Positions 13,541-25,989 of a DNA stretch of 64,000 bases are shown piece after piece. Origin of the DNA: Ceratotherium simum simum (taxonomy: Eukaryota; Chordata; Mammalia; Perissodactyla; Rhinocerotidae). The position numbers and the translations under genes were made by a program. The notes under the pieces are model-generated. The model searched no databases. It had not been told where the DNA came from and worked only from the letters and a program-made list of their open reading frames with translations. Numbering within the stretch: the stretch's first letter is position 1; each line of letters begins with the position of its first letter. The DNA is taken from assembly GCF_000283155.1 (NCBI RefSeq), contig NW_004454217.1, positions 5,954,494-6,018,493 on the forward strand, in the 5' to 3' direction.

Positions 13541-14041
13541 TGTTATTAGTTTCTATGCTGCTATAACAAATTGCCACAAACTTAATGACTTAAAACAACA
13601 CAAATTTATTACCTGGAGGTCATAAGTATGAAAGAGGTCACACTGGGCTAAAATCAAATTGTCAGCAGGGCTGTGTACCTTCTGGAGGCTCTAGGGGAGA
13701 ATCCCTTTCCTTGCCCTTTCCAGCTTCTAGAGGCTGCCACACTCCTTGGCTCATGTCCCCCATCGTCTTCAAAGCCAGCAATGCCTGGTTAAGTCTTTCT
13801 CACATCATATCACCCTGATGCTCACTCTTCTGCCTCCCTTTTCCACATTTAAGGATCCTGTAATTACATTCAGCCCACCAGGATAATCCAGGATAATCTC
13901 CTTAGTTTAAAGTCAGCTGAGTAGTAAATTTAATTCTATCTGCTACCTTAATTCTCCTTTGTCATCTAATGGTAACATATTCACAGGTTCTGGGGATTAG
14001 AATATGGACATCTTTGGGGAAGCATTATTTTGCCTGCCACA
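13541..14041 (-). mobile_element. MaLR LTR (MLT1-like), antisense solo LTR
   Basis: Starts TGTTATTAGTTTCTATGCTG and ends TTTTGCCTGCCACA, with internal AACTTAATGACTTAAAACAAC, TTCTGGAGGCTCTAGGGGAG and GGTAACATATTCACAGGTTC, typical of antisense MLT1 LTRs. About 500 bp, flanked by TCTAT and CCTAT (5-bp duplication with one change). No internal retroviral genes. Confidence 0.8.
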
Positions 14042-14414
14042 CCTATGTTTCATGACATACTCAAAGAGTCTCTAAATGCCTGGTTGGGCTTTCTTACCGT
14101 CTCTAGGTTCTAGGAAAAACTGATCAAAGAATTTTCTCAACAAGGAAAGATTGTTATTATTTTTAACCACTATTTTCATAATTTCAATGCATATACATAT
14201 TCTAGGTATCTCATTACTCATAATCCCAACAATCAACTATTTCCATCCAACTCTTAAACTTAATTTTTAGTGTAGCAAATTTCCTGTAGAGTAAAATAAT
14301 TCAATTTTGTTTTTCAGTTATTGACTGAGATAATGCATCCTTAAAAATATCTGCAAAATAAGCCAAATTTGTGAACAACTATTTTTTTTGTGGTTGTTAA
14401 TAACTCCCTGTACT

Positions 14415-14640
14415 GTTCAGGACTTTGTTGTAAGAAATAGAACCCATGCTAACTGGCTTAAACAAAAAGAATTCATTACAGGATGTTAAATGACTTTAAA
14501 ATCATTGGAAAAACTGAAGAAACGGAAAGAAATTTCAGGAAGAACTTTGAGGATCTCGGCTCAGAAGTGGGCCATCAAATGAGCTATTTCCTCTTCTTTT
14601 CTGTGTCCCTAAGAAGAAGGAATTAAGAAAAGGAAGAGAG
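14415..14640. repeat. possible DNA-transposon-derived repeat, family not assigned
   Basis: The segment GTAAGAAATAGAACCCATGC with CTGGCTTAAACAAAAAGAAT and the following Ser/Lys-poor, purine-rich part resembles a mammalian interspersed repeat. I cannot name the family. Confidence 0.3.
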
Positions 14641-14761
14641 AAAGCCAAAGATATTGGTATAATGACAATAGCGGAAATTAGTAGAAAAGTTAAAATTCGA
14701 TCTCAAAAATTATATTTGATCTCAAAGGAGTAAGAGCAGGAAATATAGGAAAACTTTATCT

Positions 14762-14835
14762 AATAGTTTTATATATTTATCTATTTATGTATTCATCTAT
14801 TTATTTTTCCATCTACCTGCCTATCTACCTACTTA
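14762..14835 (+). repeat. degenerate (TATC/TATT)n simple repeat
   Basis: Imperfect tetranucleotide units based on CTAT, with TTTATCTATTTATGTATTCA at the left and CTGCCTATCTACCTACTTAT at the right. Confidence 0.8.
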
Positions 14836-15119
14836 TCTGTTTACAAAAGAGATAATCTTATGTTTACCTCTTATACTCAGGTTAACATTCAAACAATACA
14901 GCATTGTATAAAGTACCTTCCTGTCTATTAAACTCACACCCAAGAGATAACCTCTGTAACTCACATCCAAGAGATAACCTCTGTTAACAATTTGTTAGGA
15001 ATCCTTCAGACTTCTTAACATATATACAAACACATATATAAGCATATTTGTTTAATTTATATTAAATAAATATATTTTATATATATATGCTATATATTCT
15101 GTTCAATAATCTCCTTTTT

Positions 15120-16900
15120 GCACTTAACAATGGATCATGGATGTTTTTCAATGTCAATACGCATATATTATTCCTATTGAAAATTTTGTAGTATTTCATT
15201 GTAATCAATGTAGTTGATCTTAATAGTCCCAATGGATAGACAATAGGGTTATTTCCAAACTTCCTCTATTGTAAACTATGCTGTAATAAACTTTTAAAAA
15301 TACTTGTACATTTTTGCACATTTATCCTATTATCTTCTTGGGATAAATTCCTTAAAATTGAATTTCTAGGTTAAATGTGAACATTCAAAAGTTGCATTGA
15401 CAGCTCTCCAGAAAGGTTGTACCAATCTATATACCTACCAACAGCAAGCCAACATCAAGTTACATCAGCCTTGTAAATCTCTGCCAGTTTTATACTATTC
15501 TGGAGATTGATCTATAGCATTTTTGCGATGTTTTGCTGGTTTTGGTATCAGGGATTTAAAACTTTGTAAAATAAACTAAGACACTTTCCTTCCCTCTTCT
15601 CCCTATCCTTTGGAACAGTTGAAATAAGAGAGAAATTATTTACTCCTTAAAAGACTGGTAGAATTTACCTGTTAAACCATTGGACTGGTGTTTTTTTTGG
15701 GGAATGGAGGTAAGGAGGTGCTTGACAAACTTTTCAATTGATTTATCGTAATTGGTCTATTTGGATTTTCAGTTTTTCTACTAAATTATTCATTTTACCT
15801 AAATCTTCAGATTTATTGGCATATGACTGCATATATTCTTATAAAAAATTTGTTGTGCCTATCATTGCCTCTCTTTTATACTTCTAACATTGTGTATTTG
15901 TGGTTTCACTTGTTTCCATAACCAAACTTGCAAGCAGTTTCTCTATTTCATTGACCTTCAAATCTCTTGGTTTTATATATTAAGCCTATTTTTGTTTTTC
16001 TAATAAGTTAGATTCTGGTTTTATCTTTTTATTAATTCTTACTTTCACCTTCATACTTCTTTCTACCTTAATTTATTTCAGTATTTTATACTTATTAATA
16101 AAAGCATTTAACTTTATGAATTTTCCCCTGAACATATCTTTTACTGTGTATTTTTATTTATTAATGTCTAAATTATCTATAATTTCAGATTTGCTTTCCT
16201 CTTTGACTTAAATTTATATGAATATTTCTAAGTAATTTAATTTCATGGAAGGGAAAGTTTCTTTTACTTACTAATTTCTTCTTTTATTTCACTGTGGTCA
16301 GAAACCGTGACAGTGTAATTTTTACCTTTCAAATATCTGTTTGACAAGGATAGAGATTTTTGTTGGATAGAAAATCCTACACGTACCTATTAATTCAAGC
16401 TTTCTAAGTGTGTATAATCTAAACTTTATCTTAGTTATTTTGTTCTTTGTACTCTATAAATTCAGAGGAATATTTACTAAAATTTACATTTTACTTGTGA
16501 TTTTGTCAAATTCTCTTTGTCTTTCGAACAATTTTTTCTTTACTTATTTTGTCTCTAAATATTTACAACTGTTATAACATCTTCTTGGTGGACTATACTT
16601 TTGTCAAAATCAAATATCCCTCTTTATTCCACCTTTTTGCCTCAAATTCTGTCTTGTCTGATATTAATTTTACCACCTTACTTTTTTTTTTGCTTGTTTG
16701 ATATGTTTGCCCAGACTTTTATTTTTAGTGTTTTGATTTTTGTTTAAGTATGTCTTGTTAACACACCTAATTTTGCTTTTCTAAAAAAATCACTTGAAAG
16801 TCTTTCACAGGGAATTTAGTACGCTCATATTTCTGTGGTCACTGTTTCTGTTACATTTTAAGTCCTCTGTGGGGACCTCCCTGCACGCGGGACCTTCTGT
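15120..16900 (-). mobile_element. old L1 fragments, antisense
   Basis: 15120-15560 matches the antisense L1 3' end (CTTGGGATAAATTCCTTAAA; GTTGTACCAATCTATATACC). 15700-16900 continues with antisense ORF2-like AT-rich sequence (CTTCAGATTTATTGGCATAT; TTTATTTCACTGTGGTCAGA). High divergence indicates an ancient L1M-type copy. Confidence 0.75.
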
Positions 16901-18119
16901 CTAACTAGGGAGATGGATAAGTACTGCAGATGATTTTAGCTCATAGAATGGTGGCCTTCAGAGTTCTTCTAATCCAATCTGGTCTTTGACAGATGAGGGA
17001 ACAGACTGGTGCAAGGTCACACCGTTTAGTGACAAAGTTTAAACTAGCAGCTAAATTTGAACACAAGATTGTAACATTTAATATAATTTCATGAAGGGTT
17101 TGTTAGGATCGAATGAAATCAGCTATAGTCAGCACTGGCTTTTCCTCTTTTAGACAATCCATAGCATTGTTTAGAGCTCAATTATGTTTAATATCATTGC
17201 TCATTTAAAAACATTTTGTAATAGAGTATTTTCCAAAGAGTGGTACAATCATCACTGAAGGCTTGATATAATTTGAGGTGGCCCCAGATAAATGTTTTTT
17301 ATTTTAACAGTTACATATTTATTTTGATGTAAATTAGGAAAAATACGTATCTAGCATACCCTTTAATCTAATGGGTATCACAACTTAGAATAACACTAAG
17401 ATAAAAGTGGGGCCAATTTAAAGAAAAACATTGAAGAAATAATAGTACAGGTGATACTTAGATATGAAAAATGTGAATGACCGAAGTTTGGAAAATAATG
17501 GTTTTAAGATAAGGAAAGTTTTGAGAGACAGACAACTGTGGGTTCGTATCCTTGGTCTCCCTCTTGTGAGAGTAAATAAGATAAGATATATAAAATGCTT
17601 GGCTTAGTAAATCTTTGGCTGTGTTATTTCTCTAATTCATCTTGTTTTAGTCCTGTCTCCTTAATTAGATTGTCAAAACCTTCAATGACAAAAAAAAAAT
17701 ACACTTTGCAAAGCAGAAAAGCACCATAATACAGGATTTTTGTGTTCCAGAAGAAAAGTGGTCCCGATGAGCCAACCATAGCCTGTTTATTTGTAAACTG
17801 GATCTGAGTTTTATTTTTCCTACCTCAATATAGCCATAAGATTTATTAGCACCAATGCATTGAGGACAGATTTAATGACATTCGATAAGGCATATAGCAA
17901 GGTCAATGGAAATGATCTTTGCCCTCTACATGATTACAATCTAAATTAGTCTCCACATTGACCTAATTATAGGGAAACCTGCTACAATTTTTAACTAGAT
18001 AGATAGATGAATTGGTTAGTTATTTGGGTCTCAGTTTCCTCAACTGCAAAATGAGTGTTGTATTAGTTAACCTGTATGTTTTCTGACAATTCTAATGTAT
18101 ATAACTCCCCTCTTGGATC
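16901..18119. other. intergenic stretch, little recognisable
   Basis: A weak MIR-like antisense segment occurs at about 16985-17060 (GACAGATGAGGGAACAGACT). The rest is AT-rich and shows no gene. Confidence 0.35.
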
Positions 18120-18260
18120 CCAAGTGAATACCATTAACTAATTAATCAATTTATTCATTCATTCATGCAAAGATATATGTGTACTTACTATGCGTCAGGC
18201 ACTGTCAGAGAACACATGGTACCTGCTGTCCTCAAGGAGTTCACTTAATAAGTGTCTGCT
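18120..18260 (-). mobile_element. L2 fragment, antisense
   Basis: TTTATTCATTCATTCATGC, then TACTATGCGTCAGGCACTGT and CTGTCCTCAAGGAGTTCACT, are an antisense L2 3' end. Confidence 0.75.
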
Positions 18261-21048
18261 AATTGATTTACTATCTGACTAAAAAAATAATAAAGATTTC
18301 TTTTCTTAAGGAAATCATTATACTTATAACTGGGTGCAGAAAAATATGTTAAACTATTAGATTTCTCAAATTAACAAAAAATTAGCTTCATGAGAGAAAT
18401 TCTAAAAGACATTTTTCTAGAAATAAACCACAACAATCTGAACGAGATGATTCTGGAAATCCAGTTTGGAAACAATACCACCAGTCCACACCTGGGTCTG
18501 TCCAGCCCTGTGCTAAATTCTCTAGCAGAGTCAAGTGAAAAAGAGGAGGGACAACCGTTCAGAACTTTCTGACTAGTTGGAAAAATAAGATGTATTGGTA
18601 GAGTCCCCCACCGAAGAGCTCATACAGCAACTTTATTTAAATTAGGAAAAAGCACCCCTTCCAGGAAGACAAATTACAAAATGGCACCCCATCAGGGAAA
18701 CAAATTAGATAAAGATGCCTTTCTTCAGACTGCCAGAACAAGAGTGTGTCTTGCCACATGGAGCACAGGCTGATTTCAGCCCTACTCACTCCTGTGTAGT
18801 GTGACTTCGTGCAGGGCACAGACTACACACCTGTGTGACAGTGCGACTTATGGGGAGCAACTGAATAACAGTTCTAAACACATTGAGGAGATAATCACGT
18901 GGCTTAAACTGTGACCCTTGTGAAAAAGAGGTTTTAGAAATTTCTAACTTTACCAATCTTTCCAAACCAAGTCATGTCCTTAGTCTAAACAGGAAGTTTC
19001 CTCACATTGCCTTCAGAAACATAGCTTTAGAAAAAAGCGGCATTATTCATATTAGGCCTTTTGTCCAGCGATTACTGCCAAATCAGCAACAAGAAGCCCT
19101 GACAGCGTGAGGGTTAAATGTTTGAAAATTCTCTTCCACTGAAGGCTGGATCTTGTTGCCTAGTGACTGCTATGTTGCTTGCTGCTGTCACTCACCTTGT
19201 CTCCAGAGAGTTATCCCCCACTCTCATAAGGAAGGTTATGATTGGACAAAGGTGACATCATAGCACATAGAGGAACAGCATCTCTTTGTCAAGACAGCAC
19301 CAATAAGATGACTCAAGAGTTGGTAGCAAAGTGTTTTGGTTCCTTTGTTTTGTTTCTTTAATATAGAGCTAACAAATCTGGTGAAACATTTTCTTCATTT
19401 CTTGCAGAGCCAATTTGCAGGTGTTAGTAGTGGATTTTCGCCTATAAAAATATTCCTTGACAGCATATGGACTATCTTCACATCCATTTAATCAACACTA
19501 GCCCAGCCAAAGCCTCTTCCCCCTCAAGCACTTGGTCAGCACTCCAGAAGCTGAATAGATTACAGGCAGAAAATGACCACCCCGCGGCTTATTATCACAC
19601 CCTTGGTTGCAGAGTGGAATTTCACACAGAGCAGGTTCTTAGTGCTTATCTGAGAAGTACCTAAAGTGGTTCCAAAGCATCAGTTTCAAGGACAGCCCTA
19701 TAATAAGCGTTCAGGGCACATACATAAGGCATCGATTGTTAAAAAAAAAAATCGATTAAAGTTGAAATCACATCTACTTTTAAAATCAAGCAGTTGGAGA
19801 AGTCTCACACATTTTAGATAATAAACCAACGTAAGCTCTTTGATTACTTTTGAAATTTATATCAAACGTGTTGGCACTGCTTTGAAAATCAAACCTGATA
19901 GTCTTTATTTTATTTTTTGCACTGACTTGGGCTATGTGTGTACACTTGAATATTTCAGCCATTGAAGACATTAGCTATGTGATTGGAGTGTGGCTTGCAG
20001 ATTTATTATGCCAGGCTGCTATATTAAATCGTCTGTTAAATACATTCTTTTCTTGGTAAATATTCAGTATACAGCATAGTCACAGCTGGTGTAATTGGAT
20101 AATTGCTTCCAATTAATGCTCTATTTCAAAAGCTGCAACTCCATATAAAGCTTATAGTTGAGCTGTAACAAAGGCAACCCCACCCCGGGAAACAGAAGAG
20201 AGAGTAAGAATTTCTTTCTGCAATTCTTCTGGAAAGCAATTAGAGAGAGAGAGTAGTAATAAATTATATATGGCCTCGCTTTTACCTCCACTGATAAAGA
20301 ACCTGTAGTGTGTCAGCTGAAATGTGTAAGTACACCACTGCCTTTCCCAAGAGCTGGCTGCAAGTATTTGAATATTGCAATTTCTCATTTGAATAATCAA
20401 CATTGTTCTTAAAGTGAATTAAAGCTGACCATACATTTCCTGGGGAAAATTCATCTAAAACAGGGGAAAGATAGTATTTACAGAGAATCAAGTTACAAGG
20501 AAACGAGTAGTCACAGAATTATCATCAAACACATTCAGGAAAAACCAATTTCATATATAATATAATTTCCCTTAAGAATTCAGATTAGTGTGCAAGTGAA
20601 AGCAGAAAGTCAGTGGGAGTTCTTTTAAATGAAATCTTAATAGCTATGAAGGGAAAGTTCTGCAGCTGACGTAGTTCTTGCTCATTTGACTAGAAAGATA
20701 CCAAGCATCTGGGTTCTTAAAATGTTTGCTTAGTGGTAGTAAATTATGGTGTTGTAGAATTGCTAGTGCTATAATTTGATCAAGATTTAGTTTTATATTT
20801 ACTTTTAATTTAATATTAAGAGATTTAATACTGTAAACAAGATTTTAAGGGAATGTTTGAATTACTTAATGAAACCTGTCAGATAGGCTAATTATAAAAT
20901 TATTCTTCTCTATTCCCGTAATGCCCTAAAAAACTTGGATGGCTTAAATCCAATAACATTTAATAGTACTAAATATATATTTTAATAGGCTTTTTAATAA
21001 TGTAGGCTGACCTTTATACTAATGAGAAGAGGTAAGATTTTTACCCTA
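18261..21048. other. longest repeat-poor stretch of the intergenic region
   Basis: No gene is supported. 18600-18890 may be an interspersed repeat that I cannot name (GGCACCCCATCAGGGAAACA). Around 19960-20160 the sequence looks unlike any repeat I know and contains homeodomain-like words (GTAATTGGATAATTGC; CCAATTAATGC). It could be a conserved non-coding element, but conservation cannot be seen from one sequence. Confidence 0.35.
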
Positions 21049-21060
21049 TGAAATAACCTG

Positions 21061-21532
21061 TTTTTTTTTAAGACTCAATAATTTTATTTTATTTTATTTT
21101 TTTTAATTTTTTGTTTATTGCAGTAACATTGGTTTATTTTTATTTTTTTATTTTTTATTTTTTTAAATTTTTTGTTTATTGCAGTAACATTGGTTTATAA
21201 CATTGTAAAAATTTCCGGTGTACATCATTGTACTTCTATTTCTGCATGGACTACATCATGTTCACCACCAAAATACTAACTACAACCCATCACCACACAC
21301 ATGTACCGAATTATCCCTTTCACCCTCCTCCCTCCCCCCTTCCCCTCTGGTAACCACCAATCCACTCTCTGTCCCTATGTGTTTGTTTATTGTTGTTATT
21401 ATCTACCACTTAATGAAGGAAATCATACGGTATTTGACCTTCTCCCTCTGACTTATTTCACTTTGCGTTATACCCTCAATGTCCATCCATGTTGTCACAA
21501 ATGGCTGGATTTCATCGTTTCTTATGGCTGAG
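21061..21532 (-). mobile_element. L1 3' end insertion (antisense) with target-site duplication
   Basis: TGAAATAACCTG at 21049-21060 is repeated exactly at 21533-21544. Between them is a poly(T)-led antisense L1 3' end containing TTGCAGTAACATTGGTTTAT, ACATCATTGTACTTCTATTT and CATCCATGTTGTCACAAATG. The segment TTTTTTGTTTATTGCAGTAA occurs twice (near 21105 and 21171), a local duplication at the 3' end. It is severely 5'-truncated (about 470 bp) and carries no ORF. Confidence 0.92.
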
Positions 21533-21889
21533 TGAAATAACCTGTTAATAAGATACAGTAACATATGTACCAACTTAGAAAAACCATCCCTTCTTTATTA
21601 ACTTTCTGGATTATACATTTCTTGGTTTTGGAGTTATTTTGGCTTGAAGGATAACTGTAACAGGTTATAGTGTACAAGAGGTACTGTTTTGTCAGAAGGT
21701 ATTTGATTAAGTATAGGTATTTAAGATTTGCTATGAACAATCTCCAAATCTCAAGGTGTGATAGCAATTCTTGGAAAATGTACATTTGATTCCATTACTC
21801 CTGGATCTTGGATTCTAAGTTCTTCCCATGGTGCCCAGAGAGCTCTGCATGACATAGCCCATGCAACCTGCATAATTCTCAGGCCTCAG

Positions 21890-22325
21890 CTCCTACTGGC
21901 CTTTCCTCTGTGCAGGACGCTCCAGACACAATAGCTATTGCTCTTGCTAATGGTGTAAAAACATCCAAGGGCTGCAGCCTCTACCTTTGCCTTCACTGTT
22001 CCCTACCTAGAAGGCCCTTCCTCTGGATGTTTCTTTACCTCGCTCCTGCAAGTCATTCTAATCCCTGCTCACAGGCCACCTTGGTAAGTGGTCCTCCCTG
22101 TCCAATTGTTACCCCATCCTTGCCCTTCATCTGCTTTTCTTCATAGCACTTATCACTTCTGATATTTTATTGCAAATTTTTGTTTTGTCAGTCTCCTCCC
22201 ACCAGAATGTAAGCTCCACAAGGGCAGAGACTCCCATCTGTTTGGCTCACTGCCAAACCACCAGGGCCTGGCACAGTGATCCGCATTTCATAAGAGCTCA
22301 GTGCCGATTTGTTGAATAAGAGGCC
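21890..22325 (+). mobile_element. L2 3' portion, sense
   Basis: CCTACCTAGAAGGCCCTTCC, CTTCATAGCACTTATCACTT, GAATGTAAGCTCCACAAGGG, GGGCCTGGCACAGTG and TTTGTTGAATAAG follow the L2 3' end in order. Confidence 0.85.
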
Positions 22326-22359
22326 ATACATTCTTCTTGTGCCTGGATATTCCTGTAAC

Positions 22360-22620
22360 CCAGAGGCAGTAAAACCTGGTATTTAAGGCACAAATTTAGG
22401 AATCAGGCTTGATTTTTTAATCATTTACTAGCTACTGTAACCATGGGCAATTTAAGCTTTTGAGCGTGGATTTCTTTATCTATAAATGATAACATTTACC
22501 TCATTAACCTTGGAGAGTTGACGTGAAGATTAAATGAAATAGCAAACAATATCTAAATGCTTGGCTTAGTGCTCACCATGCCTGTCAAGTAGAAAACACT
22601 TAATAAGTAGTAGTTATAAC
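22360..22620 (+). mobile_element. MIR, sense
   Basis: Ordered MIR words: ACTAGCTACTGTAACCATGG, TTTCTTTATCTATAAATGAT, GTGAAGATTAAATGAAATAG and a TTAATAAGTAGTAGTTA end. Confidence 0.75.
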
Positions 22621-22663
22621 ATTTCAGATAATACCCTTCACAGATAACTAAATCAGATTCAGG

Positions 22664-22905
22664 GAGGGTTTTTTTTTGTGTGAGGAAGATCAGCCCTGAG
22701 CTAACATCCATGCCAATCCTCCTCTTATTTTGCTGAGGAAGACTGGCACTGAGCTAACATCTTTGCCCATCTTCCTCCACTTTATATGGGACGCCGCCAC
22801 AACATGGCCTGACAAGCAGTGCATTGTTGCACGGCCGGGATCCGAACCCCGGGCTGCCAGCAACGGAGAGCACGCACTTAACCGCTACACCACGAGGCTG
22901 GCCCC
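22664..22905 (-). mobile_element. ERE-type SINE, antisense
   Basis: Reverse complement of the ERE: T-run, GATCAGCCCTGAGCTAACAT, AAGACTGGCACTGAGCTAAC, CCACTTTATATGGGACGCCG, GGGATCCGAACCCCGGGC (B box) and CACGAGGCTGGCCCC end. Flanked by GATTCAGG at 22656-22663 and 22907-22914. Confidence 0.95.
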
Positions 22906-23219
22906 TGATTCAGGTAGTTCTTAATTTAATTTTTAAAAAAGCCATTGAACTCCCAGCAACTGGTTTCCCACACCTACCCAACCGTCCTCAGAAACCTTTT
23001 AATATTGCTTTCTCTCCAGTCCATCTCCTAGTCTATACGGGAGCCATCAGTCTGACTGGAAGGTTTTTTATTCAACTCTCTGCTCTGAAAGTAATAGAAG
23101 CTATCGAATTTATTCCAACTTTTCATCTGCTCCTTACTAAGAAATTTTTATCATCTCCCTCACTCTGCAGTTCAAATAGGACAATTTATTTTATTTTGCA
23201 AAAAAGAAATTAGAATACC

Positions 23220-25577
23220 AAGCAGCTTTTCTCCCCTCTGTATATGGATGGTTCTCAGTCCTCCCCACTCTGCCCCCCGCCCCAATCACTGATCTGCTTC
23301 CTGACGCTATGGATTCCATTTGTCTTGTCTAAAATTCCATGTAAATGGAATCACATAGTGTGTATTCTTTTAAGACATGAGTATCAGGAGTTTGTTTCTT
23401 TTTATTTCTGAGTAGGGCTCTATCATAGGACTTCACCGTAATGTGTTTATTCACCTGTTGATGGACATTTAGGTTGTTTCCATTTTGGAGCAATTTTGAA
23501 TATGACTGCTATGAACATTTGCTGCTATGAACATTCAGGAACAAATCTTTCATTTCTTTTGGGTAAATACCTAAGAGTGAAATTGCTGGGTGTTATGGGC
23601 TGAACTGTGTCCCCCTCCCCCTCAAATTCATATCTTAAAGCCCTAACCCCTGGTACTTCAGAAAGTGACCGGATTTGGAGACAGGGCCTTTAAGAGGATA
23701 TTAAGTTAAGACGAGGCCGTTTAGGGTGGGCCCTAATCCAATCTGATAGGTGTTTTTGTTACAAGAGGAAATTTGGACAAAAAAGAGACACCAGGGATGC
23801 ACATGCCCAAAGGGAAGGCCGTGTGAGGTACAGCGAGGAGGCAGGCTTCTGTGAGGCGAGGAGACAGGACTCAGAAGAAACCCAAACCTGCTGACACGTT
23901 GATCTTGGGCTTCCCACCTCCAGAACTGTGAGAAAATAAATTCTTGGTTTTTAAGCCATCCAGTCAGTGGCATTTTATTGTAGCAGTGCTAGCAAACTAA
24001 TACACCAGGCTATATGATGATAAGTGTGTGTTTAACTTTATGAGAAACTGCCTGTTTTCCAAAGTGGTTGTGAGATTTTATATTCCCACAAGCAACATAT
24101 GAGATTTATAATTGCTCCACATTCTAAAAACACTTGGTACTGTCCATCTTTTCAATTTTAGACATTGTGTTGGATGTGTAGTAGCCTCTTATTGGGGTTT
24201 TACTATGCATTTCTCTGATGACTAAAGATATGGAGCATCTTTCCATGGTCTTATTAGCTATTCATATATCTTCTTTGGAAAACTGTTCAAATCTTTTACC
24301 TGTTTCTTTACTGGGTTTATGTCTCCTTAATATTGAGTTGTAGAAGCTCTTCATATATTCTAAATATAATCCTTTGTCAAATATACACGCTGCGACGATT
24401 TTCTCCCAGTATGTTTTTTGCCTTTTCATTTTCTGAATGGTGTCTCTTAGAGAGCAAGAGTTTTTAATTTTGATGATCAGCTTATAAATTTTTTCTCTTA
24501 CAGTTTATGCTTTGTGTGTTCTAAGAAATCTTTGCCTGCTCTGAGATCAAAAAGATTTTCTCGTATGTTTTCGTCTAAAAGTTTTACACTGTTGGCTTTA
24601 ATATTTAGGTCTGATTGATTTCAAATAAATTTTTATGTACGATGAGAGGTAAGAGCCAAAGTTCGTCATTTTCCACGTGTATATCCAATTGTTCCAGCAC
24701 CATTTGTTAAAAATATTATCCTTTATCCTCTGAGTTAACTTGGCACATTTGTCAAAAATCAACTGCTCGTACATGTGTGGATTTTATTTCTGGACTATTC
24801 TGTTTCATTAATCTCTGTATTTAAACTTATGTCAAATACCATACTGTTTAATTATTATAGCTTTATAGTAAATTTTGAAATCAGGTAGGATAAGTTATTC
24901 AACTATTTTTTTTTTAATTATTTTGGCTATTCTAAGTCATTTGCATTTCCATATAAATTTTAGAATCAGCCTGCCAATTTCCTCAAGAAAGCCTGCTCGA
25001 TTTTGATTGGGATTGAATTGAATGTATAGATCAATTTGGAGTGACATCTTAATATTTTAGTCTTTGAATCTATGAACACAGTGTATCTTTCCATTTATTT
25101 AGATCTTAAGTTCTCTTAGCAATGTTTTCATTGCACAGGTCTTGCACACATTTTGTTAAATTTGCTGCTTTGTATTTCATTTTTGGTATACTACTGTAAA
25201 TGGTATTGCTTTTTTTAAGTTTCATTTTCCAAAAGTTTGTTGTTAATATATTGAAGTACAATTGATTTTTAAAATATTGACCTAGTATCCTATAGCCTTG
25301 CTAAATTTATTAGTCCTAGTCACCTTTTGTAGATTCCCTAGGATTTTTTACACACACAATCATGTTGTCTGTGAATAAAGGCAGTTTTAGTTCTTCTTTC
25401 CAAGCATTTTTTGGCTTTTCTGAACTGGCCAGGATGCTCAATACAATATGAAATAGAAGTGGTGAGAGAGGACACCCTTGGCTTATTCATAATTAGGGGG
25501 AAAGCAATCAGCGTCTCACCATTCAGTATAATGGTAGCCATAGATTTTTCATAGATGCCTTTTATCAGGCAGAAGAA
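23220..25577 (-). mobile_element. L1 3' half, antisense, split by a MaLR LTR
   Basis: An antisense L1 3' UTR/ORF2 end (TTGATGGACATTTAGGTTG; AAGAGTGAAATTGCTGGG) resumes after the LTR (GAAACTGCCTGTTTTCCAAA) and runs into ORF2 (TTTGTCAAAAATCAACTGCT; CCTAGTATCCTATAGCCTTG; GACACCCTTGGCTTATTC). Many stops are present; not active. Confidence 0.9.
23591..24004 (+). mobile_element. MaLR solo LTR (MLT1-like) inserted in L1
   Basis: Begins TGTTATGGGCTGAACTGTGT, contains GGTGGGCCCTAATCCAATCT and CCAGAACTGTGAGAAAATAA (poly(A) signal region), and ends GCAAACTAATACA. At 414 bp it looks like a complete or slightly deleted MLT1 LTR. The L1 reading continues on both sides. Confidence 0.88.
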
Positions 25578-25988
25578 TGTCAAAACCGTGAAGGATGTGA
25601 GCTTTTACAGTCCTTTCAAGCTAACAAATTAGCCTGCTACAGTTTCACGGCTGCTGGCAGAAAACATGCGACTCCTGGGTTGGAGACAAAGGAATTTATT
25701 AATTACAGCACAGCAAGCAACATGAACTTCATGGTCACATTGGTTCTCATTACTCCCATGGGGCCGTGCAGAGCAGCCCAGGTAGACGCTGCTTAGGAAA
25801 CCCAAAAATTTTATAAAGGGTGCAAGCAAATACGTCTGACCTTTGACTCAGAGGGAGCCGTTATCTTCATTATACTGGACAACAAACAAACCTATCCTCT
25901 ACTCTAGAGGGAGACACTATCTCTATTTTCCACAGCTGTTCACTATACAAGCATCCTTGAAAATATAGTCTGGAGGAAAAGATTGTCA
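25578..25988 (-). mobile_element. probable solo LTR of an endogenous retrovirus, antisense
   Basis: On the minus strand the segment starts TGACAATC and ends TTTTGACA (TG...CA). It has a TATAAAATTTTTGGG box and, about 150 nt later, TTAATAAATTCCTTTGTCTC, the layout of a retroviral LTR U3/R. It interrupts L1 sequence on both sides. I cannot name the family, the ends are approximate, and no gag, pol or env sequence adjoins it. Confidence 0.55.
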
Positions 25989-25989
25989 G

